64,000 nt of DNA from SHAN690 sp041391765 (GTDB lineage: Bacteria > Bacteroidota > Bacteroidia > Flavobacteriales_G > Salibacteraceae). A program made the translations under genes and the position numbers. Below the pieces are notes generated by a model. It did not search any database, was not told the origin of the DNA, and saw nothing but the letters and a program-made list of their open reading frames with translations. This document shows, in pieces, positions 26,456-34,782 of this stretch (position 1 is its first letter; the number at the start of each line of letters is the position of its first letter). Location: assembly GCA_041391765.1 (NCBI GenBank), contig JAWKNJ010000030.1:4609-68608 (forward strand). The letters run 5' to 3'.

Positions 26456-27505
26456 ATGCACGACTTTTCGGCTGCTACGATTAAGAAGATGGTTATACAT
26501 TATGTGGGCAATAAAGGTCTGAATGAGCGACTTGTCCTGTCTGATCATCATGTTCGAAGTTTGGCTGTCGAGGAAGAAGAGATTCTTAATCGTTATTTCT
26601 TAAAAAGCTTTCAGAATGACGAGTATCATTCTTTTTCGCATCACACAGATTTGGAAATGAATGAGGTTTATAACTATGCTCACGAGCTTTTCTTAACCTC
26701 CGTTAATTTTATTGAGGCTTCAAAGAAGCTTGCTGCTCATCTATTTGAAAGCACGATCCATCCGAGAATAAAGGGAGGCGAATTCTATGTGTTAGCGTTT
26801 GATGATGTGGTCTATGATGGGGAGGTTGTGCAGGCCGTTGGACTGTACAAGTCAGAACAGAAAAGCATGTTCATGAGTGTTGAGCAAGGTGAAGAAACGT
26901 TTGATATTAGTCTGGATCGAGGAATTGACATTAAGAAATTGGACAAAGGATGCATTGTTTTCAATGTAAAGCCGGATGAAGGTTTTGTAGTGCTCACACA
27001 TGATCAGCTGAGCAAGGGAGATGAAGCGCAATACTGGAAGGATGACTTTTTGGGAGTAAAGGCGGTTTCAACGGAATTCAGTATGACGAAAAACTACATG
27101 AGCATGTGTAAGTCGTTCGTGATGGAACGGTTGCCTGAGGAGTTTGAAATAGATAGAACTGTTCAAATCGAATTATTGAATCGTTCGTCCGGATACTTCA
27201 AAGAATCTGAAGAAATTGACACGCAAGAATTTGCTCGAAACGTTTTGGAACAACCTGAAATTGTCGAATCATTCCAAGCCTATAAACAGCAATATGCGAC
27301 AGCAAATGATATTGAAATAGAAGATCATTTTGCGGCCTCAAAACCAGCGGTTAAGCAGAACACAAAGTTTTTCAAGAGCGTCTTAAAACTGGATAAGAAC
27401 TTCCATATTTATGTTCATGGCAACCGTGATTTGATCGAACATGGTTTTGATGAAGAACGCGGAATGAAGTTCTACAAAGTGTTCTACAACGAAGAAAAAT
27501 CCTAA
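26456..27505 (+). CDS. Nucleoid-associated protein NdpA
   Basis: 349 residues matching the 37-kDa NdpA/YejK family: an N-terminal MHDFSAATIKKMVIHYVGNK, KGGEFYVLAFDDVVYDGEVVQAVGLYKSE in the middle and KFFKSVLKLDKNFHIYVHGNRDLIE near the end. These proteins bind the nucleoid. It is a single gene, convergent with the cupin gene with no bases between the two stop codons. Confidence 0.88.
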   Translation: MHDFSAATIKKMVIHYVGNKGLNERLVLSDHHVRSLAVEEEEILNRYFLKSFQNDEYHSFSHHTDLEMNEVYNYAHELFLTSVNFIEASKKLAAHLFESTIHPRIKGGEFYVLAFDDVVYDGEVVQAVGLYKSEQKSMFMSVEQGEETFDISLDRGIDIKKLDKGCIVFNVKPDEGFVVLTHDQLSKGDEAQYWKDDFLGVKAVSTEFSMTKNYMSMCKSFVMERLPEEFEIDRTVQIELLNRSSGYFKESEEIDTQEFARNVLEQPEIVESFQAYKQQYATANDIEIEDHFAASKPAVKQNTKFFKSVLKLDKNFHIYVHGNRDLIEHGFDEERGMKFYKVFYNEEKS

Positions 27506-27844
27506 TTACAGATCTACTCGATCGTAATGGGAGTGTGGGTTGCTTATTACCAAAAACTTAACCATCTGTCCCGAATTGTTGTAGATCCTATGGGCCACAC
27601 CGGGATACACGTAGATACTCTGTTGAGGAATCAGTCTGTACTCGATGCCATTCATTTCGAACATGGCTTCACCTTCTAGGATGAAGAATAGCTGCTGAAC
27701 GTTGACATGTTTATGTAGGTTTTCCGCTTCCCCGGCAGGCATTTCCTCATAAACTACACTAAGTGCTGATGAGTCAACAAGCTTCCAAGCTTGACAAGTA
27801 GTTCCCCAATTGTAGGGGGTGAGGTTCTTAATGTCTATGACCAT
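27506..27844 (-). CDS. Cupin-domain protein
   Basis: A 112-residue single cupin with motif 1 around HKHVNVQQLFFILEGEAMFE and motif 2 around PGVAHRIYNNS. The histidines and glutamate that would bind a metal are partly present (H-H-E pattern changed to K/H and Q). Such proteins are often small isomerases or sensors. The substrate is unknown. The stop codon is immediately adjacent to the NdpA stop on the other strand. Confidence 0.8.
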   Translation of the reverse strand: MVIDIKNLTPYNWGTTCQAWKLVDSSALSVVYEEMPAGEAENLHKHVNVQQLFFILEGEAMFEMNGIEYRLIPQQSIYVYPGVAHRIYNNSGQMVKFLVISNPHSHYDRVDL

Positions 27845-27973
27845 TCCTTTCGTTTTTCTAAAGTTCGGTTTTTATAGAATAAATCGAAATGGTGTGACGA
27901 ATGGAGATATGAACAACGACAGACTTATTTCATGCTCGTTCATTCTGCTTTCTTTGTCGGCAAATTCTGTCTT

Positions 27974-29062
27974 ATGAAAGCATTGATTTCAACACTACTA
28001 CTTTCTGCAACGTGTGTTCAGCTAACCGTTGCACAATATGAGTTTCATGATGAACAGAGAGTCGGTTGTACTTCTGTGAAAAGTCAAGATATTACCGGAA
28101 CGTGTTGGAGTTATTCTACTTCGTCATTCTTGGAATCTGAGCTGATGCGAATGGGAAAGGGAGAATACGACTTGAGTGAAATGTTCATTGTAAGGAACAT
28201 ATACATGGATAAGGCACGCAATTACATCCTTCGCCAGGGTGCAGCGAATTTCAGTGAGGGAGCATTGGCACATGACCTTCTTCGAATGTTTGATGAGAAG
28301 GGTGTTGTTCCAAATGATGCCTATCCGGGTTTGTTAGGAGAGGATTCTATTCATAATCATGCCGAATTGGAAGCAGGAATGAAGGGGTTTTTAGATGGAG
28401 TTCGCACTCAAAAAAAGGTTGGCGATAAATGGCCGCAAGCTATGGAGGGAATACTAGATGCCTATCTGGGAGAGGCGCCAAATGAATTTACCTACAAAGG
28501 CAAAAAGTACAATCCCAAGTCTTTTGCCCAATCATTGGGCTTGAAGTCTTCCGATTATATCGGATTCACTTCATTTTCGCATCATCCGTTTGGCAAACCA
28601 TTTATCATAGAGATTCCAGATAATTACTCTAATGGTTCATACAACAATGTGCCAATTGATGATTTGATGAAATTGATAGACTATGCACTGGAGAATGGAT
28701 ATTCTTTGGCATGGGACGGAGATGTCAGTGAAAAGGGCATAGGTGGTAAACAAGGAATTGCCATTATTCCCTCAGACTTGAAAAGGGATAGTGTCTTTTA
28801 CAAGCCAGGTGAAGAAATTGAAGCCACCCAAGAACTTAGACAGCAGCAATTTGAAAGCCTGCAGACGACAGACGACCATCTAATGCACATCATTGGAACG
28901 GCTAAAGACCAACGAGGTACAAAGTATTACATCGTCAAAAACAGTTGGGGCGAAATAGGCCCATTCAAAGGGTATTTCTACATGTCTGAAACCTACATGA
29001 GGATGAAGACCGTCAGTGTTTATCTGCATAAGGACGGTGTGCCGAAGGCGATGAAACCTTAG
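27974..29062 (+). CDS. Secreted C1 (papain/bleomycin hydrolase-like) cysteine peptidase
   Basis: 362 residues with a signal peptide (MKALISTLLLSATCVQLTVAQ). The active-site region is TGTCWSYSTSSFLESELMRMG (catalytic Cys after GT). The histidine lies in DDHLMHIIGTAKD and the asparagine in YYIVKNSWG. The layout and length (DLSEMFIVRNIYMDKARNYI) resemble the bleomycin hydrolase/PepC group of family C1, here exported. It probably degrades peptides in the periplasm or outside. I used the ATG at 27974; the upstream start at 27932 adds a segment before the signal peptide. Confidence 0.9.
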   Translation: MKALISTLLLSATCVQLTVAQYEFHDEQRVGCTSVKSQDITGTCWSYSTSSFLESELMRMGKGEYDLSEMFIVRNIYMDKARNYILRQGAANFSEGALAHDLLRMFDEKGVVPNDAYPGLLGEDSIHNHAELEAGMKGFLDGVRTQKKVGDKWPQAMEGILDAYLGEAPNEFTYKGKKYNPKSFAQSLGLKSSDYIGFTSFSHHPFGKPFIIEIPDNYSNGSYNNVPIDDLMKLIDYALENGYSLAWDGDVSEKGIGGKQGIAIIPSDLKRDSVFYKPGEEIEATQELRQQQFESLQTTDDHLMHIIGTAKDQRGTKYYIVKNSWGEIGPFKGYFYMSETYMRMKTVSVYLHKDGVPKAMKP

Positions 29063-29117
29063 TCTAAAATGCCTCAAAGAGGTTTGAAATCCCATTGAGT
29101 TTATCCTCCTTTGCAGC

Positions 29118-29909
29118 ATGCAAATGGAAGATAACATTCAAGCGTCCGCAGACCGAATTTGGAATTCTATTCAATCGGGTGAAACCTGCTCACCTGTGCG
29201 TGAGTTGATTGGAGAATCAGATCAAGAAGCCGCATACAAAGCGCAGCAGATTAATACGCAGCGTAAGTTAGATCAAGGACATCGAATTGTTGGCTGCAAG
29301 ATAGGGTTGACATCATTCGCAGTTCAAAAACAGCTTGGGGTTGATCAACCTGATTTTGGAGTATTGACCGATCGCATGCAGATTGCAAATGGAGGAGAAG
29401 TTCGATGGGCTGAATTGATGCAACCTAAGGCAGAAGCTGAAATAGCATTTGTGTTGAAGGCTGATCTAGTTGGTTCCATCACAATGGACTCTTTGAAAGA
29501 AGCCATTGACTACGCTGCGGCATCAATTGAAATCGTTGGTAGTCGAATCGAGGGATGGAACATCCGAATCACAGACACCATTGCGGACAATGCCTCTGCA
29601 AGCCACTTTGTATTGAGTGATAGTCACGTTTCAATCGAAAGTTTAGACCTGGAGAACTGTCAAATGTCTATGACTCGTGCGGGTGAAGTAGTTTCTTCGG
29701 GAGAAGGCAAAGCATGCCTTGGAAATCCATTGAACGCGGCACTTTGGTTAGCGCAAACCATGCAGCGATTGGGAACTCCATTGAAAGAGGGCGACATTAT
29801 CTTGGCCGGAGCACTTGGTCCTATGGTCAATGCCAACCAGGGTGATCGATTTGAAGCAACTATTGAAGGATTGGGTAGTGTAAGCGTATCTTTCGGCATG
29901 CAATCTTAA
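29118..29909 (+). CDS. mhpD: 2-oxopent-4-enoate hydratase (DmpE/MhpD type)
   Basis: A 263-residue hydratase/decarboxylase-fold enzyme. GCKIGLTSFAVQKQLGVDQPDFG, PKAEAEIAFVL, EIVGSRIEGWNIRITDTIADNAS and ILAGALGPMVNAN are characteristic of 2-hydroxypenta-2,4-dienoate hydratase. It adds water to give 4-hydroxy-2-oxovalerate. First gene of a five-gene run (hydratase, aldehyde dehydrogenase, four-helix-bundle gene, aldolase, decarboxylase) forming the lower meta-cleavage pathway. Confidence 0.92.
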   Translation: MQMEDNIQASADRIWNSIQSGETCSPVRELIGESDQEAAYKAQQINTQRKLDQGHRIVGCKIGLTSFAVQKQLGVDQPDFGVLTDRMQIANGGEVRWAELMQPKAEAEIAFVLKADLVGSITMDSLKEAIDYAAASIEIVGSRIEGWNIRITDTIADNASASHFVLSDSHVSIESLDLENCQMSMTRAGEVVSSGEGKACLGNPLNAALWLAQTMQRLGTPLKEGDIILAGALGPMVNANQGDRFEATIEGLGSVSVSFGMQS

Positions 29910-29939
29910 TGGGCGTTTATCGCCAGAATTGAAATTTCT

Positions 29940-30887
29940 ATGACAAAAACAAAAGTTGCCATCATTGGCTCTGGGAACATTGGAACAGACCTTATGATTA
30001 AGGTACTTAGAACCTCCGATGTTTTGCAGATGGCTGTGATGGTTGGTATTGATGAATCATCCGATGGTCTTGCCAGAGCAAAAAGGATGGGAGTTGCTAC
30101 TACGCACGAAGGTGTGGACGGCCTTATCAACATGCCCGAATTTCAGGAAGTCGAACTCGTGTTTGACGCAACATCAGCAAAGGCGCACATTTACAACTAT
30201 GGCAAGATCAAGCCGTTTGGAAAGCGAATGATAGATCTTACCCCGGCTGCGATTGGCCCATACCTGGTTCCTCCTGTCAACTTTGACGCAAACATCGACC
30301 TGGATAACGTGAACATGGTAACATGTGGCGGACAAGCGACCATCCCAATGGTGGCAGCAGTATCCAGAGTTGCTAAAGTTCACTATGGAGAAATTGTCGC
30401 TTCCATTTCCAGTAAGTCAGCAGGACCGGGAACACGAGCGAATATTGATGAGTTTACAGAAACCACAGCAGCCGCCATCGAGAAAGTTGGTGGCGCAACT
30501 CGTGGCAAAGCCATCATCATTTTAAACCCTGCCGAACCACCGTTGGTTATGCGCGACACGGTGTTTACGCTGAGCGAAAATGCGGATCAAGAAGCGATTC
30601 GAACCAGCATTAATGAAATGGTGGCAGAGGTACAGAAGTATGTGCCGGGATATGAACTACACCAAGAGGTTCAATTTGAGGTAATTCCTGAAGACAAGCC
30701 TGTATTCATTGAAGGTGTAGGTCACGTTAGCGGACTTAAGACCTCTGTGTTTTTGAAGGTGGTTGGCGCAGGTCACTATTTGCAAGAGTATGCGGGAAAT
30801 CTTGATATCATGACAAGTGCGGCCTTGGCAACTGGAGAACGGATGGTGAGAAATGCAGTGTCAAGCTCAATCTCAAATTCAAACTAG
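29940..30887 (+). CDS. mhpF: Acetaldehyde dehydrogenase (acylating), DmpF/MhpF type
   Basis: A 315-residue NAD- and CoA-dependent enzyme that converts acetaldehyde to acetyl-CoA and works in complex with the aldolase encoded downstream. It has the NAD-binding VAIIGSGNIGTDL, catalytic Cys in NMVTCGGQATIPMV, and KSAGPGTRANIDEFT. The final residues (SSSISNSN) are encoded by a repeat, CAAGCTCAATCTCAAATTCAA, that is complementary to sequence past the next gene. The C-terminal tail may therefore have been altered when the four-helix-bundle gene arrived. Confidence 0.94.
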   Translation: MTKTKVAIIGSGNIGTDLMIKVLRTSDVLQMAVMVGIDESSDGLARAKRMGVATTHEGVDGLINMPEFQEVELVFDATSAKAHIYNYGKIKPFGKRMIDLTPAAIGPYLVPPVNFDANIDLDNVNMVTCGGQATIPMVAAVSRVAKVHYGEIVASISSKSAGPGTRANIDEFTETTAAAIEKVGGATRGKAIIILNPAEPPLVMRDTVFTLSENADQEAIRTSINEMVAEVQKYVPGYELHQEVQFEVIPEDKPVFIEGVGHVSGLKTSVFLKVVGAGHYLQEYAGNLDIMTSAALATGERMVRNAVSSSISNSN

Positions 30888-31239
30888 TTTGGAAGAACGG
30901 AAGTTTGACTTTGAAGATCGGCTTGTGGCATTTGCCGCAGATTGCACTCTTTTTTGCGAAGAACTGATGGGAACGTTTTCGGGCAAATACTATGGGCAAC
31001 AATTGCTGAGATCATCAGGCGCTTCCGCATTGAATTATGGCGAAGTTCAAGGAACGAACACTCGGGCTGATTTTATCAACAAAGCCAGTTTATGCCTGAA
31101 AGAATTGAGGGAAAGTCGTGTTAACCTGAAAATATTGATGAGGCTTGATAAGGGTGATAATTCCGTTCGAGGTAAACTCTTATCCGAATGCGAAGAATTA
31201 ATCGCAATCGTAGCCACAATGATTAAAAACAAGAAATAG
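30853..31239 (+). CDS. Four-helix-bundle protein (S23/IVP family)
   Basis: A 128-residue protein of the four-helix-bundle/S23 family (relatives are encoded in 23S rRNA intervening sequences and include the Avd accessory proteins). Signatures are DFEDRLVAFAADC, GQQLLRSSGASALNYGEVQG, DFINKASLCLKELRESRVNLKIL. The ATG at 30853 lies 35 bases inside mhpF. Nothing in the catabolic pathway needs such a protein. It sits between the two subunits of a channelled enzyme complex and is flanked by complementary sequences, suggesting it is an insertion. Confidence 0.88.
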   Translation: MQCQAQSQIQTSLEERKFDFEDRLVAFAADCTLFCEELMGTFSGKYYGQQLLRSSGASALNYGEVQGTNTRADFINKASLCLKELRESRVNLKILMRLDKGDNSVRGKLLSECEELIAIVATMIKNKK

Positions 31240-31276
31240 CTCAAATTCAAGTCATTTGTGCTTGAATTTGAGCTTG
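30862..31276. repeat. Complementary flanks of the four-helix-bundle gene
   Basis: The left flank (30862-30882, CAAGCTCAA-TCTCAA-ATTCAA) and right flank (31262-31276, TTGAATTTGAGCTTG) are complementary over 15 bases with a six-base bulge, so the RNA could fold with the whole gene in the loop. A second copy of the left sequence (AGCTCAAATTCAAG, 31238-31251) forms a perfect 14-bp hairpin with 31261-31274, so two structures compete for the right arm. Confidence 0.65.
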
Positions 31277-31290
31277 CATTTGAAAGTACT

Positions 31291-32292
31291 ATGAAACTCT
31301 ACATACAAGACGTAACCCTTCGAGACGGAATGCACGCCATTCGTCATCAGTATTCGAAGGAAAAAGTTCGAGAAATAGCTATTGCGTTGGACGAGGCTAA
31401 AGTTGATGCCATTGAAATAGCCCACGGTGACGGTCTAGCTGGTTCAAGCTTTAACTACGGCTTTGGAGCACATACAGATTGGGAGTGGTTGGAAGGAATC
31501 GCATCAGAATTGAAGCATGCGAAGCTTACCACCCTATTGTTGCCCGGTATTGGTACCATTCACGATTTGAAGAAGGCTCGTGAGCTTGGTGTGGAGTCAG
31601 TGAGAATTGCCACGCATTGTACCGAAGCAGACATCAGTGCGCAACACATTGCAGCTGCCAAGGAGCTGGGAATGGATGTTGCAGGATTCCTTATGATGGC
31701 GCATATGAATGAGCCGAAGAAATTGGCCGAACAAGCCAAGTTGATGGAGAGCTACGGTGCAGATTGTGTGTATGTTACTGATTCAGCCGGAGCCTTACTG
31801 ATGGATGACGTTGCGGATCGAATGAAGGCATTTAAGGATGTATTAGATCCAAAAACGGAATTGGGTGTTCATTGTCATCACAACCTAGGATTGGGAGTAG
31901 CAAACACAATCGTGGCGATGCAACACGGGGCAACTCGTCTGGATGCATCATTAGCCGGAATGGGGGCCGGTGCTGGTAACTGTCCATTGGAAGTTCTGAT
32001 TGCAACACTGAATCGAATGAATGCTGACCACAACAGCGACTTGTACAAGCTGATGGATGCCGCTGACGATTTGATTCGACCGCTGCAGACCCGACCGGTA
32101 CGTGTTGATCGCGAGACGCTTTCGTTGGGATATGCAGGAGTATACTCGAGCTTCCTGTTGCATGCTGAACGTGCTTCAGAGCGCTATGGACTTGATACTC
32201 GAGCGATCTTAGAAGAACTCGGCCGAAGAAAGATGGTAGGTGGACAAGAGGATATGATCGTGGATGTTGCACTTGATATGAAGAAAGGATAG
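31291..32292 (+). CDS. mhpE: 4-hydroxy-2-oxovalerate aldolase (DmpG/MhpE type)
   Basis: 333 residues of a DRE-TIM metal-dependent aldolase that splits 4-hydroxy-2-oxovalerate into pyruvate and acetaldehyde, passing the latter to MhpF. The N-terminal LYIQDVTLRDGMHAIRHQ, DAIEIAHGDGLAGSS, TDSAGAL and GVHCHHNLGLGVANT metal and catalytic segments are present, followed by the C-terminal communication domain. The ATG at 31291 matches the family start; the GTG at 31258 lies inside the hairpin. Confidence 0.94.
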   Translation: MKLYIQDVTLRDGMHAIRHQYSKEKVREIAIALDEAKVDAIEIAHGDGLAGSSFNYGFGAHTDWEWLEGIASELKHAKLTTLLLPGIGTIHDLKKARELGVESVRIATHCTEADISAQHIAAAKELGMDVAGFLMMAHMNEPKKLAEQAKLMESYGADCVYVTDSAGALLMDDVADRMKAFKDVLDPKTELGVHCHHNLGLGVANTIVAMQHGATRLDASLAGMGAGAGNCPLEVLIATLNRMNADHNSDLYKLMDAADDLIRPLQTRPVRVDRETLSLGYAGVYSSFLLHAERASERYGLDTRAILEELGRRKMVGGQEDMIVDVALDMKKG

Positions 32293-32294
32293 GT

Positions 32295-33056
32295 ATGAAA
32301 TTGGAGGAACTAGCTCAGCTTTTAGATGATGCAGCGATGGCTGCCAAACCCATTGCTCAATTAAGTCATGATAATGACTTCACATTGGATGAAGCATATG
32401 AAATTCAGCGTCTAGCCATCCAGCGCAGAATTGATCGAGGAGAAAAGATGATCGGATTGAAGATGGGATTCACCTCTGAGGCCAAAATGATCCAAATGGG
32501 TGTGCATGACATGATTTGGGGATTGCTTACCGACAGCATGCTCATTGAAAATGAAGGAGAGGCGAACCTTGCTAAGTACATCCACCCACGAGCTGAGCCG
32601 GAAGTTTGTTTTCGCATTTCAAAGGATATTGATGGTGAAATTGCCCTAGATGACTTGGATGAATACGTTGATGGAATTGCGGCTGCGATCGAAATCATCG
32701 ATTCTCGCTTCGAAAACTTCAAATTCAGTTTGGAGGATGTGGTGGCTGACAACTGTTCTTCAACAGGGCTTGTGATAGGCGAGTGGCAAACGCCTTCTCG
32801 AAACATCGCTAATTTGAAAATGACGCAATCCTTTGATGGTTTAGTAGTAGCAGAAGGTTCTTCTGCCGACATTCTCGGTGATCCTTGGAAGTCGTTGCAG
32901 GCGGCTACGCGATTGGCTGCAAAGTATGGAAGGCCCATCAAGGCGGGTTATGTGATTATGGCCGGGGCAGCTACTGCTGCGGAATTCTTAAAACCCAATT
33001 CGAGTGTTACAGCAGAAGTGGAGCGATTGGGTGAAGTGAGTTTTAAAGCGGTGTAA
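32295..33056 (+). CDS. dmpH: 4-oxalocrotonate decarboxylase (DmpH type)
   Basis: 253 residues, paralogous to the hydratase at the start of the operon but with DmpH signatures: GLKMGFTSEAKMIQMGV, HPRAEPEVCF and EIIDSRFENFKFSLEDVVADNCSS. It decarboxylates 2-oxo-3-hexenedioate to 2-oxopentenoate, the substrate of MhpD. It starts two bases after mhpE. The ring-cleavage and semialdehyde dehydrogenase genes that would feed it are not in the window; tryptophan (kynurenine) or catechol breakdown are both possible sources. Confidence 0.9.
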   Translation: MKLEELAQLLDDAAMAAKPIAQLSHDNDFTLDEAYEIQRLAIQRRIDRGEKMIGLKMGFTSEAKMIQMGVHDMIWGLLTDSMLIENEGEANLAKYIHPRAEPEVCFRISKDIDGEIALDDLDEYVDGIAAAIEIIDSRFENFKFSLEDVVADNCSSTGLVIGEWQTPSRNIANLKMTQSFDGLVVAEGSSADILGDPWKSLQAATRLAAKYGRPIKAGYVIMAGAATAAEFLKPNSSVTAEVERLGEVSFKAV

Positions 33057-33066
33057 ATCTTGGGTA

Positions 33067-33954
33067 ATGGAAAAGTTAGGTGACTTTTTGAATCACATTA
33101 AGGATCGACTGTCTAATCCATTGTTTGGATCGTTTGTGTTATCCTGGATCCTGTTCAATTGGACCATTTTCATAGGATTGTTAACACTTACAGATGAGCA
33201 ATTAAAAGTTCTGAATCATGACAACTTCATTGGGTTTGTTCAAAGCCAGTTGAGTTGGACTAATTCAATTTGTTGGCCATTGATCTCATCCATTATATAT
33301 GTGGTAGTAGCCCCACTGTTAAAATCCGTGATTCAACTATTCAATTCTTGGGTATTTAGTTGGTCAAACAAATCAAACCTGAAAATCTTGCAAGGAAGCG
33401 TGGTCAGCGTTTCTAAATACATAAGTCTGCGTGACAAAATTCTTGAGCGTGAAAAATTGATTGAAAAAACTCTTGCTGATGAACGAAAACTGGAACATCA
33501 ATTGGACAACTTAATTCAGCAGAACAAGGATGAGAGATTTGAGAAGGGGGAATTAAAAAAGCAACTTTCTGATCTAAATGAAAAAGTCAAAGACCTTAAA
33601 GGTGAGCACGTAATAAATAGGCTTCAAGGAAAGTGGTATTATGGTCCTGACACCGAGTTTTCGGTCGAACAAGAAGTCGTTGAGATTGATAAAAATGGCA
33701 GATTTTTTAAGGTTGTGAATGATAAACGGGTAAAATTTATGGAAATTACCCATCGTTCATTTAATCCAGAGTCGAATGAACTTTTGCTAGTTACACAGCG
33801 GCTGAAGCAAAGGCTGGGTTCGGACTCTATTGTCTCAATTGGCTCCATTATTTTGAGACCAAATGATGACTGGAGTGTGTTGAAAGGACAGGAACCTTTT
33901 CATTCCAACGAATACATTGAATATAGAAACATCAGGTACTCAAGACATCGATAA
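33067..33954 (+). CDS. Membrane-anchored coiled-coil protein, unknown function
   Basis: 295 residues. Two or three TM helices near residues 18-40 and 70-95 follow an amphipathic start (LGDFLNHIKDRLSNPLFGSFVLSW). A charged coiled coil spans about residues 130-185, and a soluble beta-rich domain of about 110 residues ends the protein (GKWYYGPDTEFSV..., VSIGSIILRPNDDW). I do not recognise the family. It starts ten bases after dmpH but has no obvious link to catabolism. It is convergent with the ZIP gene, with only six bases between the stops. Confidence 0.6.
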   Translation: MEKLGDFLNHIKDRLSNPLFGSFVLSWILFNWTIFIGLLTLTDEQLKVLNHDNFIGFVQSQLSWTNSICWPLISSIIYVVVAPLLKSVIQLFNSWVFSWSNKSNLKILQGSVVSVSKYISLRDKILEREKLIEKTLADERKLEHQLDNLIQQNKDERFEKGELKKQLSDLNEKVKDLKGEHVINRLQGKWYYGPDTEFSVEQEVVEIDKNGRFFKVVNDKRVKFMEITHRSFNPESNELLLVTQRLKQRLGSDSIVSIGSIILRPNDDWSVLKGQEPFHSNEYIEYRNIRYSRHR

Positions 33955-33960
33955 AGATTA

Positions 33961-34782
33961 TTAGCCCAAGGCCACATCCAAAATCATCATCACCAAAAAG
34001 CCACCGATGAAGCCTAGGGTGGCGACATCTGTGAACCGATCTCGCTGTGTTTCGGGGACCACCTCCTCGATAACAACGTAGATCATCGCACCCGCTGCGA
34101 AGGAAAGTGCGTAAGGAAGAATGGGTTCAAATACCAAAACAGCCCATGCGCCAAGAACACCTGCCAGCGGTTCCACAATAGCGCTCAGTTGACCATACCA
34201 AAATGATTTAAAACGTGATAGTCCATGTCTTCTAAGCGGCATGGCCACGGCAATTCCTTCAGGAAAGTTTTGGATTCCGATTCCAATGGCAAGCGCCACA
34301 GCTGCGCCAATGGTCGCTCCGTCAAAACCAGCAGCAACGCCACCAAACAACACTCCCACAGCCAATCCTTCAGGAATATTGTGAAGGGTGATTGCAAGTA
34401 CAAGGAGGGTGGTGCGCTGCAAACTGCTAGGCAACCCTTCTGCCTCATCTCGCTTAAAGTTGATGTGTAAGTGTGGCATTAATTTGTCGAGACCAAAGAG
34501 GAACAGGGCGCCCGAAGCAAACCCAACCGCAGCAGGAATCCATCCAATTCCACCTTTTCCTTCCGCCATTTCAATCGATGGGGCGAGTAGCGACCAATAA
34601 CTTGCAGCGATCATCACTCCACCCGTGAATCCAAGCATACCATCTAAAAGTCCTCTGCGCATTTCTTTGAATAGAAAGACGAGGGCGGCTCCTGCAGCCG
34701 TTAACAGCCACGTGAAAATGGTTGCAAGCAATGCCCCAACAATTGGGTCAAGTCCCTCCATATAATTCAATACTGTTTCCAT
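33961..34782 (-). CDS. ZIP family divalent metal transporter
   Basis: 273 residues, eight TM helices. TM4 and TM5 carry the metal-site motifs HNIPEGLAVGV and IGIQNFPEGIAVAMPL; the histidine of the second motif is replaced by Q-N. FKRDEAEG-LPSS is a short cytoplasmic loop. The family moves Zn, Mn or Fe into the cell. The ATG overlaps the stop of the DtxR-type regulator by one base (ATGA), so the two are one operon, and the metal may be the regulator's ligand. Confidence 0.9.
   Translation of the reverse strand: METVLNYMEGLDPIVGALLATIFTWLLTAAGAALVFLFKEMRRGLLDGMLGFTGGVMIAASYWSLLAPSIEMAEGKGGIGWIPAAVGFASGALFLFGLDKLMPHLHINFKRDEAEGLPSSLQRTTLLVLAITLHNIPEGLAVGVLFGGVAAGFDGATIGAAVALAIGIGIQNFPEGIAVAMPLRRHGLSRFKSFWYGQLSAIVEPLAGVLGAWAVLVFEPILPYALSFAAGAMIYVVIEEVVPETQRDRFTDVATLGFIGGFLVMMILDVALG

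Noticed and set aside
31832..32272. A 146-codon open frame on the minus strand across the aldolase gene
   Set aside because: It is fully antisense to a strongly conserved aldolase; its peptide is rich in His, Ser and Arg with no domain pattern. A shadow of the real gene.
32405..32941. A 178-codon open frame on the minus strand across dmpH
   Set aside because: Antisense to the conserved decarboxylase, Ser-rich low-complexity translation, no homologous motif.
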